64,000 nt of DNA from Bryobacteraceae bacterium (lineage in GTDB: Bacteria; Acidobacteriota; Terriglobia; Bryobacterales; Bryobacteraceae), in assembly GCA_026129905.1 (NCBI GenBank), contig JAHCHE010000019.1:62001-126000 (forward strand), written 5' to 3'. Position numbers and translations under genes: made by a program. The notes below the pieces were generated by a model. The model ran no database searches. It had not been told where the DNA came from and worked only from the letters and a program-made list of their open reading frames with translations. How positions within the stretch are numbered: position 1 is the stretch's first letter; every line of letters starts with the position of its first letter. This document shows positions 1 to 8,265 of the stretch, piece by piece.

Positions 1-1
1 T

Positions 2-466
2 GTATTCCAGCCGGGCCGGCTGCACTACTGGAAAGCCGGCTTCGTTCAGCGATTGAGCGATGGAGCGATCGAGGCGCTTGTAGATTTCTTTGCCGCCGAT
101 GTTCCCGGATTCTTCGCTGCGGTGGCGATCGAGCATCTGGGCGGGGCCGTCAGCCGCGTCGCTCCCCAGGACAGCGCCTTCGGGCACAGGGACGCGCTGC
201 ACAGTCTCCTGGTACTGCGGATGTGGCAGGATCCCGCGGACTCCGAAAAGAACATCGAGTGGGCTCGAAGGTGTTACCGAGCTGCGGAGCCCTTCCTCAA
301 AGGCGCGTACGTCAATTATCTGGGCGACGAGGGCGACGCCAGGATCAAGGCAGCCTATGGCGACAATTACGAGCGGCTCCGGATCATCAAAGCCAAGTAC
401 GATCCAGCGAACTTCTTCCGGCTGAACCAGAACATCAAACCGGCCTCAGACGGAGAAAAGAGCTAG
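2..466 (+). CDS. FAD-dependent oxidoreductase, berberine-bridge type, C-terminal part (5' end outside window)
   Basis: The open frame runs from the left edge to a TAG at 464-466, leaving 154 residues of a protein whose family is usually about 450 residues long. The visible part is the substrate domain and the BBE (berberine/berberine-like) C-terminus, ending in a YERLRIIKAKYDP motif followed by FRLNQNI, which is typical of FAD-linked oxidases with an N-terminal PCMH FAD domain. Such enzymes oxidise alcohols, sugars or lactones with covalently bound FAD. The substrate is unknown. A broken relative with the same C-terminal signature lies at 62032-62804. An internal TTG near 53 is not a credible start because homology continues upstream of it to the edge. 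Confidence 0.85.
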   Translation, partial: VFQPGRLHYWKAGFVQRLSDGAIEALVDFFAADVPGFFAAVAIEHLGGAVSRVAPQDSAFGHRDALHSLLVLRMWQDPADSEKNIEWARRCYRAAEPFLKGAYVNYLGDEGDARIKAAYGDNYERLRIIKAKYDPANFFRLNQNIKPASDGEKS

Positions 467-629
467 AGATCAGCGCGTTCGAGTCAACGACAACGATCAC
501 GCTGCCCAGACGCTGGGCCTGCATGCGCCCTAGCGCTGAACGGCCATCGTGTATCAGCGCTGAGGCGCCCTCGCGTCAGCATCCGAGCGCAGCGGATGTA
601 CGCTTTTTCCCCCAGATCGATCTACTTCC

Positions 630-1109
630 ATGACGGCCATGGAACAGATAATGCATCACGTCACCGATCCCGACCGGATCCGCGCCAACACTTGGGCTCC
701 GGTCAACGAGTGGCTCGACCGCAAGGCCGAACTTCGGTTGCGGCAGCACGCCTGGCAGAACGGCGGCATCACCCGCCGCATCGAGGAACTCGGCCGCGAG
801 TGGGATTTCGAACGCGTGCTCCAGGCGGAAGCCTCTGCAATGGGGCTGCTTGGCCTGGCGCTCTCGCTGGCCGTCCGTCCCGCGTTTCTCGTCCTGCCGG
901 GCATGGCCACCGCCATGGTGCTCCTGCACGCTCTCCAGGGCTGGTATCCGCTGCTCCCGCTGTTCCGCCGCCTCGGCATTCGCAGCCAGGACGAAATCGA
1001 CCGCGAACGCTACGCCATGAAGTCGCTGCGGGGCGATTTCGACGAACTGTCCGGCGAAACCGACGCCGCCCGACGAGCGGAAGCCGCCTGGCGGGCTGTC
1101 TGCGCTTGA
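630..1109 (+). CDS. YgaP/DUF2892-like small membrane protein, copy 1
   Basis: A 159-residue protein with an Arg/Glu-rich N-terminal half and two adjacent hydrophobic segments at about residues 70-107, followed by a conserved tail (LQGWYPLLPLFRRLGIRS, then DEIDRERYAMKSLRGDF). The two membrane segments and the GW.P..P.FRRLG motif fit the YgaP-like transmembrane (DUF2892) family, whose members are often next to stress or redox genes. It is followed 31 bp downstream by a clear paralog in the same frame orientation, so the pair is probably co-transcribed. No good Shine-Dalgarno sequence precedes ATG 630, and ATG 639 is an alternative start. Function is unknown. Confidence 0.75.
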   Translation: MTAMEQIMHHVTDPDRIRANTWAPVNEWLDRKAELRLRQHAWQNGGITRRIEELGREWDFERVLQAEASAMGLLGLALSLAVRPAFLVLPGMATAMVLLHALQGWYPLLPLFRRLGIRSQDEIDRERYAMKSLRGDFDELSGETDAARRAEAAWRAVCA

Positions 1110-1140
1110 AGCTCCATCGCCGCTGAGGAGGACCAGTCAA

Positions 1141-1617
1141 ATGGAACATGACGTCGTAATCGCGGAAACAAACATGGAAAACGGCGGCCGCCCGCCGGAC
1201 CGCGTCCGCGCTCACACCGCCCCCGAGATCAACCGCCAAGTCGACCAGCAGGCGAAGGACTGCGTGAAGGCTTTCGCTTCCAGGGATCGCGAGGAAATCT
1301 CCCGCCATATCGACGAGCTCTCGCGCGAGTGGGACCTGGAACGCTACCTCGAAGCCAACGCTGCCATCCTCGCGCTTTCCGGCGTAGTCCTCGGCGCGAC
1401 GGTGAACCGCAAGTTCCTCATCGTTCCCGGGTTCGTGCTCGGCTTCTTTCTACAGCACGCGATCCAGGGCTGGTGCCCACCCGTCCCCGTCTTTCGGCGC
1501 TTCGGCATTCGAACCCGTAAAGAAATCAACCGCGAGAAATATGCCCTCAAGGCGCTACGCGGAGACTTCGACGAGGTAGCCACTTCCGGGGAGGCCGCCC
1601 AGCCGGAATTGAAATAG
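1141..1617 (+). CDS. YgaP/DUF2892-like small membrane protein, copy 2
   Basis: A 158-residue paralog of the preceding gene. It shares the ELSREWDLERYLEA-type motif, two hydrophobic segments around residues 76-102, and the tail QGWCPPVPVFRRFGIRTR followed by EINREKYALKALRGDFDE. An AGGAGG Shine-Dalgarno sequence sits about 10 nt before ATG 1141. The first 50 residues are longer and unlike those of copy 1, so the duplicates have diverged mainly at the N-terminus. The Cys in QGWCPP is replaced by Tyr in copy 1. The family assignment is by motif only and the cellular role is not known. Confidence 0.78.
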   Translation: MEHDVVIAETNMENGGRPPDRVRAHTAPEINRQVDQQAKDCVKAFASRDREEISRHIDELSREWDLERYLEANAAILALSGVVLGATVNRKFLIVPGFVLGFFLQHAIQGWCPPVPVFRRFGIRTRKEINREKYALKALRGDFDEVATSGEAAQPELK

Positions 1618-1732
1618 GCGAAGTGGCGCCGCCGGCCCAGCGTTGAATCCCGGCCTACAAAACGGTAGGCTCAAAGAGCAGACACATCCGCCGCACCATG
1701 AAAGACCGGAGTTGTGTCGCCCGGGAGGCAAC

Positions 1733-3370
1733 ATGGCCATGCATCGATTCAGACAGTATCTGGAACGCCGGCTCACCGGACTGAGCCGCCGCGACCTGTT
1801 CCGTGGCGGCGGCGCCGCCGCTTTCACCACCCTGCTCGGAGGCGCCGCCGCATCCGCCGCTGCCGCGCCCATGCGCTTCGGGTCGGAGATCTATTCCTCC
1901 ATCGGCGTCCGCCCCATCGTCAACTGCAAGGGCACCTTCACCATCATCAGCGGCTCCCAGAGCCTGCCGGAAGTGAAGCGCGCCATGGAGGACGCCTCGC
2001 GTCACTTCGTCCACCTCGATGAACTCATGGACGCGGTTGGCAAGCGTTTGGCCGAACTCACGCAGGCCCCATGGGGCATGGTTACCGCCGGGTGCGCCGC
2101 CGCCCTCACGCACGCCACCGCCGCCTGCATCGCCGGCGCCGATCCCGAGAAGCTCCAGCGCCTGCCCAACCTCGCCGGACTGAAAAGCGAAGTGATCATG
2201 CCGAACTACTCGCGCAACGTCTACGATCACGCCGTCCGCATGCTCGGAGTCCGCACCGTCACCGTCTCCAATATCGACGAGTGCCGCGCCGCCTTCAACG
2301 ACAAGACCGCCATGGTCATGCTCCTCGCCGGCCCCAACGACGAGGGTCCCTTCGGAACCGAAGCCGTCTGCCGCGTCGCCCACGAACGCAACGTCCCGGT
2401 CATCGTTGACGCCGCCGCCGAGCACCTCGTCATCCCCATCCCCCACCTCCAGCGCGGCGCCGACATGGTCGCTTACAGCGGCGGCAAGTGCATCCGCGGT
2501 CCTCAATGCGCCGGCCTCCTGCTCGGAAGAAAGGACCTCTTGCAGGCCGCCTGGCTCCACAGCGCCCCGCACCACGCCTTCGGCCGCTCCCTCAAGGTCG
2601 GCAAGGAGGAGATCATGGGAATGCTCGCCGCCGTTGAGGCCTGGGTCAAGCGCGATCATCAGGCCGAGTGGAAGCGGTGGGAATCCTGGCTCGACGAGAT
2701 CGCCGCCAAAGTGAAGAAGGTTGACGGCGTCACCACAGAGGTGCTTCAGCCCGAGGGCCTCTCCAACCGTTCTCCCCGCCTCCGTATCCGGTGGGACGCC
2801 GCGCGGCTCGGCATCTTTGGAACCGAAGCCGAGAAAAACCTGATCGAAGGCGATCCCCGCATCATCCTCGGCGGCGCCTCGGGCGACCGCCGCTGGGGCG
2901 GCGACAGCTCCATCACCATCATGCCCTACATGATGAACCCCGGCGACGCCGCTATCGCCGGCGAGCGCATTCGCGCCGTCCTCGCTAATCCGCCGAAGCA
3001 TGATGCGCCTCGGCCTGCCGGACCGCCCGCCCAGATCGCCGGTCAGTGGGACGTCAAACTCGACTTCTTGCTCGGCTCGGCCGACCACGGCCTCGTCTTC
3101 GAACAGGAAGGCGACCGCATCGTCGGAACGCACACCGGCGACATCCTGTCGGGCGACCTCCGCGGCCTCGTCGAAGGAAACAAGGTGTACTTCCGCAGCT
3201 CGCAGCGCTACGAAGGCACGCGCCTCACCTACGACTTCGCCGGCGAGGTGAGCGGCGACTCCATCAGCGGCACGGTCGGCCTCGCCGAGTACGGCGAAGC
3301 GCGCTGGCAGGCCAAACGCCACCAGTACGGCCGTCCCGGCGGCGTCGTCCGCCCCGTCAAGAACGTCTGA
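1733..3370 (+). CDS. Tat-exported SelA-like PLP-dependent enzyme with extra C-terminal beta domain
   Basis: 545 residues from ATG 1733, chosen over upstream in-frame starts because GGGAGG lies just before it and a twin-arginine signal follows immediately (SRRDLF, Arg19-Arg20, then an Ala-rich core). Residues about 45-420 form a fold-type I PLP domain of the SelA / DgaE-like group, with the Schiff-base lysine in SGGKCIRGPQ (Lys252). Residues about 425-545 are an additional Gly/aromatic-rich domain that SelA does not have and that looks like a small beta-barrel. L-seryl-tRNA selenation is unlikely for an exported protein; amino-acid or amino-sugar lyase or racemase chemistry in the periplasm is more plausible. 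No selenocysteine genes are nearby. Confidence 0.8.
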   Translation: MAMHRFRQYLERRLTGLSRRDLFRGGGAAAFTTLLGGAAASAAAAPMRFGSEIYSSIGVRPIVNCKGTFTIISGSQSLPEVKRAMEDASRHFVHLDELMDAVGKRLAELTQAPWGMVTAGCAAALTHATAACIAGADPEKLQRLPNLAGLKSEVIMPNYSRNVYDHAVRMLGVRTVTVSNIDECRAAFNDKTAMVMLLAGPNDEGPFGTEAVCRVAHERNVPVIVDAAAEHLVIPIPHLQRGADMVAYSGGKCIRGPQCAGLLLGRKDLLQAAWLHSAPHHAFGRSLKVGKEEIMGMLAAVEAWVKRDHQAEWKRWESWLDEIAAKVKKVDGVTTEVLQPEGLSNRSPRLRIRWDAARLGIFGTEAEKNLIEGDPRIILGGASGDRRWGGDSSITIMPYMMNPGDAAIAGERIRAVLANPPKHDAPRPAGPPAQIAGQWDVKLDFLLGSADHGLVFEQEGDRIVGTHTGDILSGDLRGLVEGNKVYFRSSQRYEGTRLTYDFAGEVSGDSISGTVGLAEYGEARWQAKRHQYGRPGGVVRPVKNV

Positions 3371-3474
3371 CCATCGCGATCGAGGAAACCGCCGTCTTCC
3401 AACGCGGCGCCGGGTGCCGTCTGGCGCTTCACCGTACAATGAGAGCAGGGATAGCTCAAGGAGGAATTCACCGA

Positions 3475-4104
3475 ATGCGAACCGCCCTCATCGCTCTGCT
3501 CCTGGCCGCCGCTACGGCGTTCGGCCAGTTTTCCGCCAAACCCGGCGGCGCGCCGCCATCCGAGCTTGCGCCGGAAATGGCCGCCGGCCTTCAACAGCAG
3601 GGCATTGCGATCCTCTCCGGGGGGCAGCCTTACAGCGAACTCTGGTTCCGCACCCAGGTCCCGTCCGGCCCTGAGACCAGCGAGAACTTCGTCACCTGGA
3701 AAACCGTGCCCCACGGCTCCTACATCGGCGTCATTCGCTACGCCGTCGAAGGCAAGGACCGCCGCGGCCAAGCCATCAAGCCCGGCATCTACACCCTGCG
3801 CCTGTCCTACTTCCCCGTCGACGGCGCGCACCAGGGCGTTGAGCCGACACGCGACTTCCTCATCCTGTCGCCCGCCGATTCGGACAAGGACCCCAATGCC
3901 GCTGTCGCATACGAAGCCCTAATGGATATGAGCCGCAAAGTCACGGGCGGCCGCCACCCGGCCTGCCTGGCCATGTGGAAAGCCGAGAGCGAGTTCCAGG
4001 AAGGTCTCGCGCAGCTCGGCGAGCACGACTGGGTCCTCGGCGTCAAGATCGGTAACGATCCGATCTCGCTCATCGTCTCGGGCATCAACGAGCACGACCG
4101 CTGA
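3475..4104 (+). CDS. secreted hypothetical protein
   Basis: 209 residues starting with a clear signal peptide (MRTALIALLLAAATAFG). ATG 3475 is preceded by AAGGAGG at good spacing. A TACAAT -10-like element at 3435-3440 gives it a normal leader of about 30 nt. The middle part (about residues 60-130) alternates hydrophobic and polar residues like a beta-sandwich. The Cys at about residue 167 lies in an LAMWKAESEFQEG context. I do not recognise a named domain. It ends 25 bp from the convergent NHL gene. Confidence 0.7.
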   Translation: MRTALIALLLAAATAFGQFSAKPGGAPPSELAPEMAAGLQQQGIAILSGGQPYSELWFRTQVPSGPETSENFVTWKTVPHGSYIGVIRYAVEGKDRRGQAIKPGIYTLRLSYFPVDGAHQGVEPTRDFLILSPADSDKDPNAAVAYEALMDMSRKVTGGRHPACLAMWKAESEFQEGLAQLGEHDWVLGVKIGNDPISLIVSGINEHDR

Positions 4105-4129
4105 TCGCCGGACGGGAGCGCCTCCGCCG

Positions 4130-5077
4130 CTACTTCCCTGCGGGCCGGAACTTCTGCACCCGCATCCCCAGCCACACGTCGCCCACGTAAACCGAGCCGT
4201 CGCCGCCCGCCGCGATGTCGTGCGCCCAGTAAAATTGTCCGTCGTAGCTGCCGAACGAGCCCCACTTGGCCACGATCTTGCCGTTCAGGTCCAGCTTCAG
4301 CGCGCGATTGCGCTCGAACGGCTCCGGCGTTTGCCGCAAGTCCCCTCCGTCGGCGACGTACAGGAAGCCATCCGCCCCGACGTCCACCCCCCAGGGCCGT
4401 CCCAATTCTTCGCTCTTCCAGACGCGGAGCAGCTTGCCGTTGCCCTCGAACACCTGGATCCGCGCGTTGCCCCGGTCCGCCACGTACACCCTCCCCTGAG
4501 CGTCCAGCGCGATGCCGTGCGGCGTGTCGAACTCCCCGGGCTTGTCGCCCTTCGTCCCCCACTCGCTGAGGTACGTACCCTCGGCGGCGAACTTCACCAC
4601 GCGGCTGTTCCCGTAGCCATCGGAAACGTAGAACTCGCCCGATGGCGCTACCACCACATCGGTCGGCATGTTGAAATGCTTCGGGTCGAGCCCCGGAACC
4701 TCTCTCGCTCCCAGCGTCATCAGCAGTTCCCCGTCGTGGCTGAACTTCAGCACCTGGTGGCGCTTGATGTCGGTCACCCAGACGTTATCCTTGCTGTCCA
4801 CGTTCAGTCCGTGCGGCGTGCCAAACATCGTATCGCCCCACGAGGCGACGATCTTGCCCGTCTCCCCGTCCAGGCAGAGCAACGGCCGGTGCCCGCGATG
4901 GAACACAAAGACGTGCCCGTGCGAATCCACGTCCACGCCGGCCGTCTCCTTGAGGGCGAACCCATCCGGCAACTGCGGCCAGCCGTGCACCACCTGGTAC
5001 GGAGCCTCCGCGGGGCCGGCTGCCCACAAGCAGGCGGCGGCGCAGAGAACGATCGGCATCTGGAGTCGTTTTTGCAT
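4130..5077 (-). CDS. NHL-repeat beta-propeller protein, secreted
   Basis: 315 residues from ATG 5077, which has an AAAGGG Shine-Dalgarno sequence. A longer frame to 5104 would place nine residues before the signal peptide. After the signal (QMPIVLCAAACLWAAG) come at least five NHL-type blades with recurring PHG/PTD..V...G..YV.D..N.R.. motifs, as in peptidyl-alpha-hydroxyglycine alpha-amidating lyase-like and other 6-bladed propellers. NHL proteins usually bind proteins, peptides or sugars; enzymatic activity cannot be read from the motifs. It diverges from the Tat-exported oxidoreductase at 5143 with only 65 bp between start codons, so the two may share control. Confidence 0.82.
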   Translation of the reverse strand: MQKRLQMPIVLCAAACLWAAGPAEAPYQVVHGWPQLPDGFALKETAGVDVDSHGHVFVFHRGHRPLLCLDGETGKIVASWGDTMFGTPHGLNVDSKDNVWVTDIKRHQVLKFSHDGELLMTLGAREVPGLDPKHFNMPTDVVVAPSGEFYVSDGYGNSRVVKFAAEGTYLSEWGTKGDKPGEFDTPHGIALDAQGRVYVADRGNARIQVFEGNGKLLRVWKSEELGRPWGVDVGADGFLYVADGGDLRQTPEPFERNRALKLDLNGKIVAKWGSFGSYDGQFYWAHDIAAGGDGSVYVGDVWLGMRVQKFRPAGK

Positions 5078-5142
5078 TATGTTTCCCTTTGCTACAGTTG
5101 ACATTGTTTACGTTGGCGGACAAATCCGCAAGGAGTACCCGG

Positions 5143-6522
5143 ATGAAAAATCCTGCCCAGAAACCTGACGCCGCGCGGCAGCCTTCCCGCCGCATCTTCC
5201 TGCCCGCCGCGGCGGCGTTCGCCGTGACGTCGCGCCGTGCCTTCGGGAGTCGGCGCAAATCGCCCAACGAGACGCTGAACATTGCCGGCATCGGCGTCGG
5301 AGGGATGGGCGCCGGCTACGTACGGGAGTGCGCGAGCGAGAACATTGTCGCGCTGTGCGATGTCGACAGCGAGTACGCCGCCCGCACCTACAGCCTGTAC
5401 CCGAACGCGAAAACCTACCGGGATTACCGCAAAATGCTCGACCAGCGCAAGGATATCGACGCGGTGATCATTGGCACGCCGGACCACTCGCACGCCGTGA
5501 TTGCGCTGGCTGCGATGAAGATGGGCAAGCACGTCTACTGCGCCAAGCCGCTGACCCGCACCATCGAGGAAGCGCGGACGCTGGCCCGCGTGGCCCGCGA
5601 GGAGGACCTCGCCACCCAGATGAGCGTCCAGTCGTCGATGTCCGACAAGGCCTGTTCCACCGTCGAGTGGATTCAGGCCGGCGCGGTGGGACCGGTGCGG
5701 GAAGTGCACGTCTGGTCGGACCGGCCCATCTGGCCGCAGGGCGCCCCGCGTCCGAAGGATACGCCGGCCGCGCCCAAGAGCCTCGACTGGAACCTGTGGC
5801 TCGGTCCCGCGCCGGAAAGGCCGTACCACCCCGCTTACCATCCGTTCTCCTGGCGCGGCTGGTGGGATTTTGGAACCGGCGCCATGGGTGACATGGGCTG
5901 CCACACGCTGCACGTGATCGTCCGGGCGCTGAACCTCGAGCACCCGGTCTCGGTAAGCGCGACTTCGGCCGCCGTCGTGCGCGGCCTCTACGCTCCCACG
6001 AAAGGACTGCGGCCCAAGCCGGCCAGTCTCCCCGAAACCGCGCCGCATTCGGCCATCATCACCTGGAACTTCCCCGCGCGCGGCGACGCCCCGCCCGTGC
6101 GGGTCACCTGGTACGACGGCGGACTGAAACCGCCGCGCCCGCTCGAACTCGAGCCGGAACGGGAGTTGGACGGCGACGGCATCCTCTTCGTCGGCGACAA
6201 GGGCGTGCTGCTGTCCGGCTTCACGGGAGGACCGGCGCTGCTGCCGGAAAGCCGGAACAAGGAATACCAGCCGCCGGAGCCGTCGTTGCCCCGAACCATC
6301 GGCCACTACCAGGAGTGGATCGAAGCCTGCAAAGGCGGCAAACCGGCCAGTTGCGAGTTCGGCTTCGGCGGCATGCTGACTGAAATCGGGCTGCTGGGCA
6401 ACCTCGCCGTCCGAGCGGGCAAACTGCTCACCTGGGACCCGGTGAGCCGAAAGACCAACGACGCGGACGCGAACCGCTACATCTCCGAGCCGGCCCGCCC
6501 AGGCTGGGAGTTGCCTGCGTAG
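5143..6522 (+). CDS. Gfo/Idh/MocA-family oxidoreductase, Tat-exported
   Basis: 459 residues from ATG 5143 with AAGGAG about 9 nt upstream. A twin-arginine signal is visible (SRRIFLPAAAAF), followed by the Rossmann dinucleotide motif GVGGMGAGY at about residues 46-54, the CAKPLTR segment that carries the active-site lysine of this family, and a C-terminal GFO_IDH_MocA-like domain with WWDFGTGAMGDMGCH. Family members oxidise or reduce sugars and inositols with tightly bound NAD(P); exported versions such as glucose-fructose oxidoreductase carry their cofactor through the Tat system. It diverges from the NHL gene and ends 12 bp before the convergent ilvD. Confidence 0.88.
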   Translation: MKNPAQKPDAARQPSRRIFLPAAAAFAVTSRRAFGSRRKSPNETLNIAGIGVGGMGAGYVRECASENIVALCDVDSEYAARTYSLYPNAKTYRDYRKMLDQRKDIDAVIIGTPDHSHAVIALAAMKMGKHVYCAKPLTRTIEEARTLARVAREEDLATQMSVQSSMSDKACSTVEWIQAGAVGPVREVHVWSDRPIWPQGAPRPKDTPAAPKSLDWNLWLGPAPERPYHPAYHPFSWRGWWDFGTGAMGDMGCHTLHVIVRALNLEHPVSVSATSAAVVRGLYAPTKGLRPKPASLPETAPHSAIITWNFPARGDAPPVRVTWYDGGLKPPRPLELEPERELDGDGILFVGDKGVLLSGFTGGPALLPESRNKEYQPPEPSLPRTIGHYQEWIEACKGGKPASCEFGFGGMLTEIGLLGNLAVRAGKLLTWDPVSRKTNDADANRYISEPARPGWELPA

Positions 6523-6534
6523 CGCCCCGGCCGC

Positions 6535-8262
6535 TCAGATTTCGAACACCGCGCCCGTGTCGGCGCTGGTGACGTGGAGCAGGTATCGCGCCAGCCAGCC
6601 GCGTTTCACCTTCGGCTCGAAGGGCGGCAGTTCGGCCAGCCGCCGTTCGATCTCCTCGCCCGGGACTTTCAGATCGAGCCGCCGCGCCTTCACGTCGATG
6701 GCGATCGTCTCGCCTTCGCGGATCACGGCGATCGGGCCCCGCGCCGCCGCTTCCGGAGCGACGTGGCCGATGCACAGGCCGCGCGTTCCGCCGGAGAAAC
6801 GGCCGTCGGTGATCAGGGCCGCCTTCACGCCCGCGCCGACGATCGCTGCCGTCGGCGAAAGCATCTCCTGCATGCCCGGACCGCCGCGCGGACCTTCGTA
6901 GCGGATCACCACCACGTCGCCGTCCTTCACCTCGCCCGCGAGGATGCCGCTGAGGGCGTCTTCCTGCGACTCGTAGATTCGCGCCGGACCTTCATAGGCC
7001 ATCATCTCCGGAGCGACGCCCGCCACCTTCACCACCGCGCCGTTCGGCGCGAGGTTGCCGAACAGCACGGCGAGGCCCCCTTCCTGCGAGAAGGCCCTGG
7101 CCACCGGACGAATGACGTCGCCGTCCGGTTCGCCCTTGCCCTCGACGATGTCGCCGAGCTTGCCCCACAGCGTCGGGGCGTTGAGGTCGATGCCGGCGTT
7201 CGAGTTGGCCGCGATTTCGCGGATGATGGCGCCCACGCCGCCCGCGCGGTGCACATCCTCGATATGGACATCGGGCCGGCTCGGCGAAACTTTGCAGATG
7301 TTAGGCGTGCGGGAGGAGATTTCGTTGAGCCGGTCGAGGTTGTACTCGATCCCGGCCGAGTGCGCCAGGGCCAGGCCGTGGAGCACCGTGTTGGTGGAAC
7401 CGCCCATCGCCATGTCGAGCGCGAACGCGTTGTCGAGCGCCTGCCTGGTGACGACGTCGAGCGGGCGGACGCCGTCGTCGAGGCAGCGTTTCAGCGCGCG
7501 CGCGGCTCGCCGGACCAGGTCGAGCCGCTCGGGATTCAGCTCCGTCTCGCCGCCCGCGCCGTTCACCCAACGCGCGGCGGGAATGGTGCCGTTGCCGGGG
7601 AGCGCCAGGCCGACCGCCTCCGCCAGGCAGTTCATCGAGTTCGCGGTGAACATGCCCGAACAGGAGCCGCAGCTTGGGCAGGCCCGCTCCGCCAGCCGCT
7701 CCAGTTCCTCCGTGTCGATCTTGCCCGCGCTGTGGCGGCCGACGCCCTCGAAAACCGTAATCAGGTCGGTGTTGCCGCGGCCGGCCAGCATGGGACCGCC
7801 GCTGACGTACACGGACGGGATGTTCAGGCGGACCATCGAGTTCAGCATCGCCGGGACGATCTTGTCGCAGTTGCCGATGCCGATCCAGGCGTCGCACGGG
7901 TGCGCGCCGACGATGGTCTCCACCTGGTCGGCAATCAGCTCGCGGGAGGCGAGCGAGTACTTCATGCCGAAGTGACCCATGGCGATGCCGTCGCAGATGG
8001 CGCCGCCCACGTTCGTGTACCAGACGTTGAAGCCGAGCGACTCGAGTTCCTCCTTGAGGACGGCGCCGATCTTGTCCAGGTGCGCGTGGCCGGGGATCTG
8101 CGTGGTGTACGAATTGACGATGGTGACGAACGGCTTGCGCAGGTCCTTCATGGAACGGATCGCGCCTTCGGCGATCATCAGGGCCGCGGCCGGGAGCATG
8201 TGCACGCCTTCGGCGACAATGCGGCTTCCTTTTTTGCGAACAGCTTCGATCCCGGGATTCAT
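6535..8262 (-). CDS. ilvD: dihydroxy-acid dehydratase
   Basis: 575 residues, close to the usual length. IlvD dehydrates 2,3-dihydroxy-isovalerate and -methylvalerate to the 2-keto acids of valine and isoleucine synthesis. Visible motifs are GNCDKIVPAML, CPSCGSCSGMFTANSMNCLAEA and PGNGT. The segment NSYTTQIPGHAHL has Gly where [2Fe-2S]-type enzymes have a cluster Cys, matching the NSFTQFVPGHVHL segment of the oxygen-sensitive E. coli type, so a [4Fe-4S] cluster is inferred. It lies 3 bp downstream of the acyltransferase-like gene in the same direction and no other ilv or leu genes are in view. Confidence 0.95.
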   Translation of the reverse strand: MNPGIEAVRKKGSRIVAEGVHMLPAAALMIAEGAIRSMKDLRKPFVTIVNSYTTQIPGHAHLDKIGAVLKEELESLGFNVWYTNVGGAICDGIAMGHFGMKYSLASRELIADQVETIVGAHPCDAWIGIGNCDKIVPAMLNSMVRLNIPSVYVSGGPMLAGRGNTDLITVFEGVGRHSAGKIDTEELERLAERACPSCGSCSGMFTANSMNCLAEAVGLALPGNGTIPAARWVNGAGGETELNPERLDLVRRAARALKRCLDDGVRPLDVVTRQALDNAFALDMAMGGSTNTVLHGLALAHSAGIEYNLDRLNEISSRTPNICKVSPSRPDVHIEDVHRAGGVGAIIREIAANSNAGIDLNAPTLWGKLGDIVEGKGEPDGDVIRPVARAFSQEGGLAVLFGNLAPNGAVVKVAGVAPEMMAYEGPARIYESQEDALSGILAGEVKDGDVVVIRYEGPRGGPGMQEMLSPTAAIVGAGVKAALITDGRFSGGTRGLCIGHVAPEAAARGPIAVIREGETIAIDVKARRLDLKVPGEEIERRLAELPPFEPKVKRGWLARYLLHVTSADTGAVFEI

Positions 8263-8265
8263 TTT

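Noticed and set aside
1655-3439. Long antisense frame (about 590 codons) over the PLP-enzyme gene
   Set aside because: Antisense frame produced by strong GC3 bias; composition is Ala/Gly/Val/Asp-rich without motifs, while the opposite strand encodes a clear family protein.
5098-5103. Perfect TTGACA considered as -35 of the Gfo/Idh/MocA gene
   Set aside because: With a 16-17 bp spacer the -10 would be ACAAAT/CAAATC and transcription would start inside the Shine-Dalgarno sequence, although the gene depends on it; the match is probably chance.
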